Source: Chloroflexota bacterium (GTDB lineage Bacteria > Chloroflexota > Anaerolineae > Caldilineales > Caldilineaceae). Taken from it: 46,120 bases of DNA. The stretch spans positions 1 to 46,120 of the forward strand of contig JAJRVT010000260.1 of the NCBI GenBank assembly GCA_024277175.1, in the 5' to 3' direction. The position numbers and the translations under genes were made by a program. Under the pieces are notes generated by a model. That model did no database searches. It was not told where the DNA came from and saw nothing but the letters and a program-made list of their open reading frames with translations. How positions within the stretch are numbered: the first letter of the stretch is position 1; each line of letters opens with the position of its first letter. This document shows positions 24,093-31,123 of the stretch, one piece after another.

Positions 24093-25442
24093 ATGGACGC
24101 TTTCCTGGAAATGGTCAAAGCCAAAGATCCCAACCAGCCTGAATTTTTCGAGGCCGTGACGGAAGTTTTCGAGTCGATTAAGCCGGCGTTGGATCGCCAT
24201 CCTGAATACGGTCAAGCCAAGATTTGGGAGCGCATCGTGGAGCCGGAGCGGGTGATCATGTTTCGGGTTCCCTGGATGGACGACGCCGGCCAGGTTCACG
24301 TGAACCGGGGCTTCCGCATTGAGATGAACAGCGCCATCGGCCCGTACAAAGGCGGCCTGCGCTTCCATCCTTCGGTCAACCTGAGCATTCTCAAGTTCCT
24401 GGCCTTCGAGCAGGTTTTCAAGAACGCGCTGACCACCCTGCCCATGGGCGGCGGCAAGGGCGGTTCCGACTTCGATCCCAAGGGCAAGTCCGACGCCGAG
24501 GTCATGCGTTTCTGCCAGGGCTTCATGATGGAGCTTTTCCGCCATATTGGCCCCAATACTGATGTGCCCGCGGGCGACATCGGCGTTGGCGGCCGCGAGA
24601 TCGGCTATCTTTTCGGCATGTATAAGAAATTGCGCAACGAGTTCACCGGCGTGCTCACGGGCAAGGGCCTGAACTGGGGCGGTAGTCTTATTCGCCCTGA
24701 AGCCACCGGTTACGGCGCAGTCTACTTCGCCGCCGAGATGCTGGCCACCCGCGATGAAACCCTGGAGGGCAAGGTCAGCCTGGTCTCCGGCGCCGGCAAC
24801 GTGGCCCAGTACACCATCGAGAAGCTGCTGGACTACGGCGCCAAGCCTGTCACCATTTCCGATTCCAGCGGCTATATCTATGATGAGGAAGGCATCGATC
24901 GTGAGAAGCTGGCCTACATTATGGAACTGAAGAACGTGAAGCGGGGCCGCGTCAAGGAGTACGCCGAGAAGTACCCCAACGCGGTCTACACGCCTGTGGA
25001 TCCGGCGATTGACTACAACCCGCTTTGGAACCACAAGGCCGACTGCGCCTTCCCCAGCGCCACCCAGAATGAGATCGACGGCAAGGACGCGCAGCACCTA
25101 ATGGACAATGGCGTCTATGTGGTCTCCGAAGGCGCCAACATGCCCTCCACCCCCGCGGCCATCGATATCTACAAGGAACACAAGATCCTCTACGGGCCGG
25201 GCAAGGCTGCCAACGCCGGCGGCGTGGCCGTCTCCGGCCTGGAGATGTCCCAGAACAGCCTGCGGCTCCAGTGGACTCGCGAAGAGGTGGATGGACGCCT
25301 GCACAACATCATGAAGAGCATCCACCGCCAGGCCTGGGAAACCGCCGAAGCCTACGGCTATCCCGGCGATCTGCAGATAGGCGCTAACATCGCCGGCTTC
25401 GTCAAGGTGGCCGACGCCATGTTGGATCAGGGATTGGTCTGA
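24093..25442 (+). CDS. gdhA: NADP-type glutamate dehydrogenase
   Basis: 449 residues, the normal length of the hexameric bacterial GdhA. It catalyses reductive amination of 2-oxoglutarate with ammonium to glutamate in the cytoplasm. The family motifs are all in place: RVPWMDDAGQVHVNRGFRI, NSAIGPYKGGLRFHPSVN, PMGGGKGGSDFDPKGKSD with the catalytic lysine, PAGDIGVGGREIGYLFG, and the Rossmann segment VSGAGNVAQYTIEKLL. The KSD after the PKG loop and the overall pattern fit the NADPH-preferring S50 I group. AGGAGGAG sits 9 bases before ATG 24093, a strong ribosome site. A long structured leader precedes it and an inverted repeat follows. Confidence 0.96.
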   Translation: MDAFLEMVKAKDPNQPEFFEAVTEVFESIKPALDRHPEYGQAKIWERIVEPERVIMFRVPWMDDAGQVHVNRGFRIEMNSAIGPYKGGLRFHPSVNLSILKFLAFEQVFKNALTTLPMGGGKGGSDFDPKGKSDAEVMRFCQGFMMELFRHIGPNTDVPAGDIGVGGREIGYLFGMYKKLRNEFTGVLTGKGLNWGGSLIRPEATGYGAVYFAAEMLATRDETLEGKVSLVSGAGNVAQYTIEKLLDYGAKPVTISDSSGYIYDEEGIDREKLAYIMELKNVKRGRVKEYAEKYPNAVYTPVDPAIDYNPLWNHKADCAFPSATQNEIDGKDAQHLMDNGVYVVSEGANMPSTPAAIDIYKEHKILYGPGKAANAGGVAVSGLEMSQNSLRLQWTREEVDGRLHNIMKSIHRQAWETAEAYGYPGDLQIGANIAGFVKVADAMLDQGLV

Positions 25443-25458
25443 TAGGACGCGGACTTGA

Positions 25459-25553
25459 ATAGAACGCGGATGACGCGGATCGGGCGGATACTCACGGATT
25501 TTCAAAAAGAAAATCCGGCTGTTTCCGCCTAATCCGCGTCATCCGCGTTCTAT
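25459..25553. repeat. Inverted ACGCGGATGACGCGGAT repeat (family D variant), likely terminator of gdhA
   Basis: Arms 25459-25480 and 25532-25553 are perfect 22-base complements. Inside, GGGCGGA/TCCGCC and CGGATTTTC/GAAAATCCG continue the pairing. It lies just after gdhA and before the 3' end of the convergent tRNA, and is followed by CATTTT. Confidence 0.8.
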
Positions 25554-25560
25554 CATTTTG

Positions 25561-25651
<91 letters not shown>

Positions 25652-25681
25652 AAATTTCGCCGCCCGTATGGTAGCACAAGC

Positions 25682-25859
25682 GTGACAAGGTGACAAGGTG
25701 ACAGGGTGACAGGGTGACAGGGTGACAGGGTGACAGGATGACAAGGTGACAGGATGACAAGGTGACAGGATGACAAGGTGACGGAGGCGCTCATCACGTT
25801 TCACGCCTCACCCCCTCACCTTGTCATCCTGTCACCCCCTCATCTTGTCATCTTGTCAC
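25682..25859. repeat. Large inverted octamer repeat (family A): 12 tandem (R)TGACARG units plus reverse arm
   Basis: 25682-25777 is twelve uninterrupted octamers of the types GTGACAAG, GTGACAGG and ATGACAAG, followed by a thirteenth partial unit. The core holds CATCACGTTTCACG. The right arm (about 25806-25859) is the complement, CCTTGTCATCCTGTCACCCC-type. Since 8 is not a multiple of 3, each arm has TGA in all three frames. prfB's TGA stop is the first unit of the right arm. Confidence 0.9.
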
Positions 25860-26951
25860 GCCACTCCCACCTGCTGTTTCAACCAGGCTTCGATGAACAT
25901 GTCGATATCTCCGTCCAGGACGGCGCCGGTGTTGCCGGTCTCGGCGTTGGTGCGCAGGTCCTTGACCATCTGATAGGGGTGCAGGACGTAGTTGCGGATC
26001 TGGGAGCCGAAGTCGGCCTGGACGTTCTCGCCCTTGAGCCGGGCTTTTTCTTCGGCCAGCCGCTGCTGCTCCAGGTCATAGAGCTTGCCCCGCAGCACGC
26101 GCATGGCGCTGGCCTTGTTCTGGGTCTGGCTGCGCTCGTTCTGGCAGGTGACCACGATGCCGGTGGGCAGGTGGCGAATCCGGACCGCAGTGGCGTTCTT
26201 CTGCACGTTCTGGCCGCCGGCCCCGCCGGAAAGGAAGACCTCGATCTCGATGTCATTGGGATCGACTTCGATGTCGATATCCTCGTCCAGCACCGGCACG
26301 ACCTCCACCTTGGCGAAGCTGGTATGGCGGCGGTTGCTGGAATCGTAGGGGCTGAGGCGCACCAGGCGATGGGTTCCCCGTTCGGACTTGAGATAGCCGT
26401 AGGCGTAGGGGCCGTCTATCTCCACGGTCACGCTCTTGATCCCGGCCTCTTCACCCTGGGTCATGTCGGTGATGGTGGTCTTGAAGCCCCGTTTTTCGGC
26501 CCAGCGCAGGTACATGCGCAACAGCATCTGCGCCCAGTCCTGGGCCTCGGTGCCGCCCGCGCCGGCGTGGATGCTGAGGATGGCGCTGTCGGCGTCGTGT
26601 CCTCCGCTCAGGGCCAGGGTGAACTCCCGCCTTTCTAATTCCTGCTCCAGCGCGCCGGCCTCCTGCTCCAGTTCGGTGAGCATTTCGGGGTCGTCTTCGG
26701 CCATGGCGTAGAGCTCCAGGGCATCGTTGGCCCGGCGATAGATCGCATCCCACGTTTCGACGATCTCGCGCAGTGCGCTCATGGACTGCATTTTTTTCTG
26801 GGCCGCCTGCTGGTCGTCCCAAAAACCGGAGTCCATGGTTTCGGCCTCCAGCTTTTCCATTTCTTTCAATTTGGCTGGGACGTCAAAGCCGCCCCCTGAT
26901 TGCATCGACGCGCTCAACGATGGCGTTGAGGCGATTTTCCAGTTCGGACAT
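25856..26951 (-). CDS. prfB: Peptide chain release factor 2, with programmed +1 frameshift
   Basis: The gene begins at ATG 26951 (GGAGG 6 bases upstream). The first 22 codons end at an in-frame TGA (26885-26883). The shift site AGGGGGCGGCTTTGAC contains the internal Shine-Dalgarno AGGGGG and the slippery CTT-T-GA-C of classical prfB autoregulation. After skipping the T at 26885, reading continues GAC GTC CCA to 25856, for 364 residues in all. Low RF2 lets ribosomes pause at UGA and shift, restoring RF2. Downstream motifs are normal: GGAGGQNVQKNATAVR with the peptidyl-hydrolysis GGQ. The anticodon-like tripeptide is SPY rather than the usual SPF. RF2 releases at UAA and UGA. ftsY follows on the same strand across a repeat. 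Confidence 0.97.
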
Positions 26952-26972
26952 ACAAACCTCCAAATGATTGAA

Positions 26973-27052
26973 GATTGAGGATTAAAGATTGGTCAGCAGC
27001 GCACCTGCCTACGAAGCAAGAGACGCCGCCACCCAATCTTTAATCCTCAATC
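26973..27052. repeat. Inverted GATTGAGGATTAAAG repeat (family B), copy 2
   Basis: Arms 26973-26992 and 27033-27052 are perfect 20-base complements. They match the arms of the copy at 16955-17067, while the 40-base loop is unrelated. It lies between ftsY and prfB, both on the minus strand. Confidence 0.88.
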
Positions 27053-27064
27053 TTTAATTTCGTT

Positions 27065-28015
27065 CTATTCCCCCAACAGCCCCTCTACAAACGCCACCGG
27101 ATCGAAGTAGGCCAGGTCTTCGATTTTTTCGCCGGTGCCCACGAAGCGGACGGGAACGCCCAGCTCGCGGTTGATGCTGAGCACTGCGCCGCCCTTGGCC
27201 GTGCCATCCAGCTTGGTGAGCACGATGCCGGTGACGCCGGCCGCCTCTCTGAACGCCTTGGCCTGGATGATGGCGTTCTGTCCAGTGGACGCGTCCAGCA
27301 CCAGCAGGGTCTCGTGGGGCGCGCGATGAACCTGTTTGCCGGCCACAGCGCGGATTTTCTCCAGTTCCTTCATGAGATTGAACTTGGTTTGCAGGCGTCC
27401 GGCCGTGTCCACCAGCAGCAGGTCGGCGTTGCGGCTCTCCTGGCTGGCGCGGATGGCGTCGAAGACCACCGCGCCCGGGTCTGACCCCGGCGCCTGGGCG
27501 ATGACGTCCACGCCGGCGCGCTCGCCCCACACTTTGAGCTGATCGATGGCCGCGGCCCGGAACGTGTCCGCCGCCGCGATCACCACTTTGAGGCCCCGGT
27601 TTTTGTAATAATAGGCCATTTTGCCTATGGTGGTCGTCTTGCCGGAGCCATTGACCCCCACCATCAACACCACGGTGAGGATACGGGGTTCTTCGATATG
27701 CAGCGGTTCGTCGGATTCCAGCAGGCGCACCATCTCCTGTTTGAGCACAAGGTAAGCGTCGCCGGTGGATTTGATGTTCTCTTTGGCGACGCGCATCCGG
27801 GTTCGTTCGACGAGTTCCAAGGTCGTGTCCATACCCACGTCGCCCATGATGAGGATCTCTTCCAGTTCCTCCCACAGGTCTTCGGTGATCTGGTTTTCCT
27901 GGAAGAGGGTTCCGATACGGCTGAAAAAACCGGTGCGAGTCTTGGCCAGACTGTCTTCCAACTTCTTTTCCTCAGCGGTCAACTCTTCTTCCCGCCCAAA
28001 TAGTCGTCTCAGCAC
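27065..28015 (-). CDS. ftsY: Signal recognition particle receptor FtsY
   Basis: 316 residues. The membrane-associated SRP receptor GTPase that docks ribosomes making membrane proteins at the translocon. The N-domain (about 20-100) is followed by the G-domain: P-loop [10 protein letters not shown] (120-129), [14 protein letters not shown], switch [12 protein letters not shown] and [10 protein letters not shown], with the closing [14 protein letters not shown] typical of FtsY. There is no long acidic A-domain, as in many non-proteobacterial FtsYs. The start is GTG 28015 with AAGGAG 7 bases upstream, and an extended -10 promoter lies just before it. Confidence 0.96.
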   Translation of the reverse strand: MLRRLFGREEELTAEEKKLEDSLAKTRTGFFSRIGTLFQENQITEDLWEELEEILIMGDVGMDTTLELVERTRMRVAKENIKSTGDAYLVLKQEMVRLLESDEPLHIEEPRILTVVLMVGVNGSGKTTTIGKMAYYYKNRGLKVVIAAADTFRAAAIDQLKVWGERAGVDVIAQAPGSDPGAVVFDAIRASQESRNADLLLVDTAGRLQTKFNLMKELEKIRAVAGKQVHRAPHETLLVLDASTGQNAIIQAKAFREAAGVTGIVLTKLDGTAKGGAVLSINRELGVPVRFVGTGEKIEDLAYFDPVAFVEGLLGE

Positions 28016-28059
28016 GGGCGCACTCCTTGTTTCGGTGAAATAATGAGCCAGTGTCGTCC

Positions 28060-28068
28060 ATTATAGCA
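28060..28068 (-). promoter_or_regulatory. Extended -10 promoter of ftsY
   Basis: The minus strand reads TGCTATAAT, a perfect extended -10, about 45 bases upstream of the GTG start. No good -35 is needed with this class and none is evident. Confidence 0.6.
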
Positions 28069-28096
28069 TGGGGCGGCGCTGAGTGTGGAATATGCC

Positions 28097-28307
28097 TTAT
28101 GAATGGGGTGCATTCTGATTTGGGGGTAAAGCCTTGAAATAGAATTTCAGGCTGAAAGCGGAAGTCCGCTAAAGCGGACTGGCCGTGGAGAGGCGCCGTT
28201 TCCGTCAGTCGGCTTGCAGCCGACTTGAGCTAGTACGCCTGAACTTGTAGTTCAAGGCTGCCCCGCCCCGAATTCCGCCCCCAGATCAGAATGCACCCTT
28301 ATGGATG
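28097..28307. mobile_element. MITE-like palindromic element, copy 2, with 9-bp target-site duplication (family F)
   Basis: Element 28106-28298 (193 bp). Its ends GGGTGCATTCTGATTTGGGG and the near-complementary right end match copy 1. Flanks TTATGAATG (28097-28105) and TTATGGATG (28299-28307) agree at 8 of 9 bases, so the duplication is older than that of copy 1. The interior is a chain of small hairpins, including AGTCCGCT-AA-AGCGGACT, AGTCGGCT-TGC-AGCCGACT and CCTGAAC-TTGTA-GTTCAAGG. No coding capacity. Confidence 0.8.
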
Positions 28308-28332
28308 CGCCATTTCAAGGTGACCACAGATA

Positions 28333-28341
28333 TGCTATACT
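28333..28341 (+). promoter_or_regulatory. Extended -10 promoter of the GNAT gene
   Basis: TGCTATACT matches an extended -10. The transcript would start near 28348. The following leader contains a fragment of repeat family E (28360-28394, CTCTGCGAACCTCCGCGCCA then CTGCGCCTTTGCGTC). Confidence 0.5.
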
Positions 28342-28407
28342 CCCCCCTGTCTTGCTTTTCTCTGCGAACCTCCGCGCCACTGCGCCTTTGCGTCAGGGAC
28401 ATGAACC

Positions 28408-29214
28408 ATGATCAGACTACTCACCGACCCCGATCGCGAGGTGGCCTTCGCCCTGCTCAATCGCGATCCGGCGTTGAATCTCTACATGCTGGGCAATATG
28501 GAAACCCTCGGATTTTCACAGGACTTTTGCCAGTTCTGGGGAGACTGGGACGAGAGGGATAACGGACCGCGCCTGCGCGCCATCCTCAACCGCTACATGA
28601 ACGGCTGGACTGTCTATGGCCTGGCCGATGCCGACTGGCCCGGATTGGCTCGGATCGTCGATGACTACCCGGAGCCTGCCGCGCGCTTACAGGACAACCC
28701 CGGTGGCGTAGCCAACTTCACATCCTTTCTGAAGCGTTATCGCCTCGTCCAGGCGCATGTGGAGGAGTTGATGCGCCTGGACGCCGCGGACTTTCATCCC
28801 CGGCCGTCCCCGTCTGGCGCCACGGTGCGGCGGGCGACCCTGGACGATCTGCCGGCGCTGGTTGCGCTCTACGCCGATGCCGGCGACATGTCACGTTCGC
28901 CCGCCGGCGTGGAGCGCCCCCTGCGCGACACGCGCGTCATGGTGGCGGAGGAGGCGGGCGAAGTCGTCTCCGCGGCGCTCACCAACGCCGAGACCGCGAC
29001 CCTGGCCATGATCGGCGGCGTCTTCACCCCGCCCCGGGCCAGAGGTCGCGGGCTGAGCCAGGCCGTGTGCAGCGCGCTCTGCGCCGATCTGCTGGACGAG
29101 GGCAAACAGCCGGTCCTCTATTGGAAGCATCCGGCCGCAGGCGCGATCTATCATAAACTGGGCTTTCATCCGCTGGGTCAGTGGCGCTCGGTCTGGCTGG
29201 AGCCGGTGGAGTGA
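28408..29214 (+). CDS. GNAT-family N-acetyltransferase
   Basis: 268 residues. The C-terminal GNAT domain (about 135-265) shows the acetyl-CoA-binding pattern in GGVFTPPRARGRGLSQAV (R/Q-x-x-G-x-G/A analogue RARGRG) and the closing YHKLGFHPLG. The N-terminal 130 residues (NLYMLGNMETLGF, GWTVYGLADADW) resemble the helper domain found in two-domain acetyltransferases of this kind. The acceptor substrate cannot be told. AGGGA lies 8 bases before ATG 28408. The gene is monocistronic, with a mobile element just upstream and a hairpin terminator region downstream. Confidence 0.85.
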   Translation: MIRLLTDPDREVAFALLNRDPALNLYMLGNMETLGFSQDFCQFWGDWDERDNGPRLRAILNRYMNGWTVYGLADADWPGLARIVDDYPEPAARLQDNPGGVANFTSFLKRYRLVQAHVEELMRLDAADFHPRPSPSGATVRRATLDDLPALVALYADAGDMSRSPAGVERPLRDTRVMVAEEAGEVVSAALTNAETATLAMIGGVFTPPRARGRGLSQAVCSALCADLLDEGKQPVLYWKHPAAGAIYHKLGFHPLGQWRSVWLEPVE

Positions 29215-29240
29215 TTAGGAGATTGAGGAGATTGGAGATT
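29214..29240. repeat. Family B half-copy after the GNAT gene
   Basis: GATTAGGAGATTGAGGAGAT then TGGAGATT directly follows the GNAT stop. It has no matching right arm. Confidence 0.5.
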
Positions 29241-29359
29241 ACTGTCAAACGGACGCAGCACCCTCGCCCGCGTTTATCTGTGCGCCAAGGGCTTCGTCGC
29301 TGAATGTGAACAGCAGCAGTAGCGCCAGTGCGAGAATGGCTACAAGATTGACGGTAAAT

Positions 29360-29417
29360 CAACGAAAGCGTAAGACCGAATGGAGAAATTTTTTCGTTCA
29401 GCCTTACGCTTTCGTTG
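29360..29417. terminator. 15-bp hairpin between convergent GNAT and sigma-factor genes
   Basis: CAACGAAAGCGTAAG (29360-29374) pairs perfectly with 29403-29417, with a 28-base loop containing ATTTTTTC. A bidirectional terminator or mRNA-stabilising hairpin is likely. Confidence 0.6.
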
Positions 29418-29457
29418 GTTGAAGCGTTTGTATAACGATGGATTGTAAGCGAAAGGT

Positions 29458-30141
29458 TTATTGTTTGCGCAGATGCCTGGGGGCCAGGTCCGCGGCCACC
29501 AAACTGTCGCGCAGCGCGGCGCGCGCCCGGCTCAGACGGGATTTGACCGTGCCCAACGGCAGGTTCAAGATGGCGGCCGTTTCGGCGTAGTCATAGCCGT
29601 GGACGTCCACCAACAGCACCACGTTGCGGTGCCAATGGGGCAGCTCATCGATTTTGGCCAGCAGCAGTTCCATACTCTCCCGGTGGATGGTCACCGCTTC
29701 CGGGTTGATGATGGCTTCTTCTTTGGTGGACGGCAACTCCAGTCCATTTTCATCCACCAGTTCATCCAGGCTCAGAGCCATGCGGCGCTTTTGGCGACGC
29801 AGATGATCGTAGCAGGTATTGGTGACGATGCGCAGCAGCCAGGAGCGGAAGTTGCCGTCCTTGAAACGCGGCATGGCCCGATGGGCCTTGATCAGCGCAT
29901 CCTGCACTGCGTCGGCGGCGGCCTCCTCCGTGCGCAGAATGTGTTGCGCGACCCGTTCGGCCGCGGCCTGATATTGGTAGACCAAGGCCGAGAACGCGTA
30001 CTCGTCCCCCATGCGCGCGGCCTGGATGGTCAGATTTAGATCGGCCACAGCTGCGGTCCCACCATGGCTCGCGGCAATCCACGGATTGACGATTCCAGAG
30101 GACTGGTGCGTATATTCAGTTGTCGCAAGACGGTAACTCAT
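29458..30141 (-). CDS. ECF-type RNA polymerase sigma factor
   Basis: 227 residues. Region 2 (about 45-115) has FSALVYQYQAAAERVAQ, DAVQDALIKAHRAM and FRSWLLRIVTNTCYDHLRR. Region 4 (about 165-215) has IDELPHWHRNVVLLVDVHGYDYAETAAILNLPLGTVKSRL, a helix-turn-helix for -35 recognition. It directs RNA polymerase to a small regulon, usually stress or envelope genes. No anti-sigma gene is adjacent, so control may involve the nearby kinase or FHA protein; this is inference. AAAGGA stands 7-8 bases before ATG 30141. About 40 extra N-terminal residues precede region 2. Confidence 0.93.
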   Translation of the reverse strand: MSYRLATTEYTHQSSGIVNPWIAASHGGTAAVADLNLTIQAARMGDEYAFSALVYQYQAAAERVAQHILRTEEAAADAVQDALIKAHRAMPRFKDGNFRSWLLRIVTNTCYDHLRRQKRRMALSLDELVDENGLELPSTKEEAIINPEAVTIHRESMELLLAKIDELPHWHRNVVLLVDVHGYDYAETAAILNLPLGTVKSRLSRARAALRDSLVAADLAPRHLRKQ

Positions 30142-30331
30142 AACCCATTCCTTTCTGTGTCACTACGCGGATGCGCAATGGAACAGAGATATTGTAATGG
30201 GCTTTCCTTAAAAGGAGATGACCAATCCGCGACGCAACCCGGACCGTTTTCCTACGGAGTTGGCGTGTAATGCACACGAAAAGACGACGGCAAACATAAA
30301 AACAAACGCGCCGTCCCTTTTCGCGTCTAAT

Positions 30332-30354
30332 TGGAACGCAGAACCTGCGTTCCA
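30332..30354. terminator. 10-bp hairpin downstream of the FHA/winged-helix gene
   Basis: TGGAACGCAG-AAC-CTGCGTTCCA. It reuses the GGAACGC word of repeat family D. There is no T-run, so the terminator function is uncertain. Confidence 0.4.
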
Positions 30355-30378
30355 TCAGAATCCCGCTGACCGCCGACG

Positions 30379-31023
30379 TCAATCGATATTCAACTGGTAT
30401 CCATAGCCGCGCACGGTGACGATGAAGCGTGGCTCCTCACTTTCGTCCGGCTCGATGCGGTTGCGCACCCGGCTCACCATGCGGTCGATGTTGGCGTCAT
30501 AGACGTCCCCCTGGGCTTCCGGCCAGACGGCCTGCGCGATCTCGTCCTTGCTGACCACCCGACCCCGGTTCTGGAAGAGGAACCAGAGCAGATCGAATTG
30601 CTTGACGCTCAGGGGCGGATCCACCAGATCTCCGTCCACATACACCTGCCGCGTGACCGGGTCCACCTTCAAAGCCGGCTCCTGAACCGCGATCAGCGAA
30701 GGCGCGGTCAGGGTGGCCGACGGGTCTTGGAAGCGGAAGGGGGACGAGGCGAACTGCACCTCCATGCCATCCTGAAGCCAGGCCGTCGCACCGGGCGCCA
30801 GTCGCTGCCCGTTGACGTAGACGCCGTTCTTGCTGTTGAGATCCGCCACCTGATAGGCGCCTTTGATGCGCCGTATTTCAGCATGGTGGCGGGACGCAAA
30901 CTGGTCTTCCAGCATAATGTCACTGTCCACCGCGCGCCCAATTTTGGTGATTTCGTTCTGCAGTGCATACGCCTGGCCCGCGCTTGGGCCGCTTAGGCTG
31001 ATGAGTTTTCCAATTCGACTCAC
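30379..31023 (-). CDS. FHA-domain protein with C-terminal OmpR-type winged-helix domain
   Basis: 214 residues. The FHA domain (about 25-92) has the phosphothreonine-binding residues: Arg30 in IGRAVDSDI, Ser44-Arg45-His46/47 in FASRHHAE and Asn66-Gly67 in LNSKNGVYVNG. Residues about 113-212 form an OmpR/PhoB-type DNA-binding wing (LSVKQFDLLWFLFQNRGRVV, VSRVRNRIEP, IVTVRGYGYQL). The usual receiver domain is replaced by FHA, so binding of a phosphorylated partner, plausibly the divergent Ser/Thr kinase, would control DNA binding. Start GTG 31023 follows AAAGGATTAACCC. Its promoter overlaps that of the kinase gene. Confidence 0.92.
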   Translation of the reverse strand: MSRIGKLISLSGPSAGQAYALQNEITKIGRAVDSDIMLEDQFASRHHAEIRRIKGAYQVADLNSKNGVYVNGQRLAPGATAWLQDGMEVQFASSPFRFQDPSATLTAPSLIAVQEPALKVDPVTRQVYVDGDLVDPPLSVKQFDLLWFLFQNRGRVVSKDEIAQAVWPEAQGDVYDANIDRMVSRVRNRIEPDESEEPRFIVTVRGYGYQLNID

Positions 31024-31028
31024 GGGTT

Positions 31029-31050
31029 AATCCTTTGGGAATCCTTTGGG
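31029..31050. repeat. Tandem 11-bp duplication AATCCTTTGGG x2
   Basis: 31029-31039 and 31040-31050 are identical. On the minus strand each holds AAAGGATT, so the ribosome binding site of the FHA gene is duplicated. Confidence 0.8.
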
Positions 31051-31099
31051 TTCGTTCGAGCGATATGCTATTATAACGACAATGGACGCCATAGTTCAA
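31046..31099. promoter_or_regulatory. Overlapping divergent promoters for the FHA regulator and Ser/Thr kinase
   Basis: Minus strand: TTGAAC (31094-31099), 18 bases, TATAAT (31070-31075), driving the FHA gene. Plus strand: TTGGGT (31046-31051), 17 bases, TATTAT (31069-31074) preceded by TGC, driving the kinase gene. The two -10 boxes share the same bases, so transcription in one direction should compete with the other. Confidence 0.6.
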
Positions 31100-31123
31100 C
31101 TTGACGATAGGTCGTAAATCCAC

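Noticed and set aside
25682-25785. Possible CRISPR array
   Set aside because: The unit is 8 bases with no spacers and no cas genes nearby; it is a simple tandem arm of an inverted repeat.
26883-26951. prfB as a pseudogene with an early stop
   Set aside because: The TGA is in the exact context of the conserved +1 frameshift site, with internal Shine-Dalgarno and CTTTGAC.
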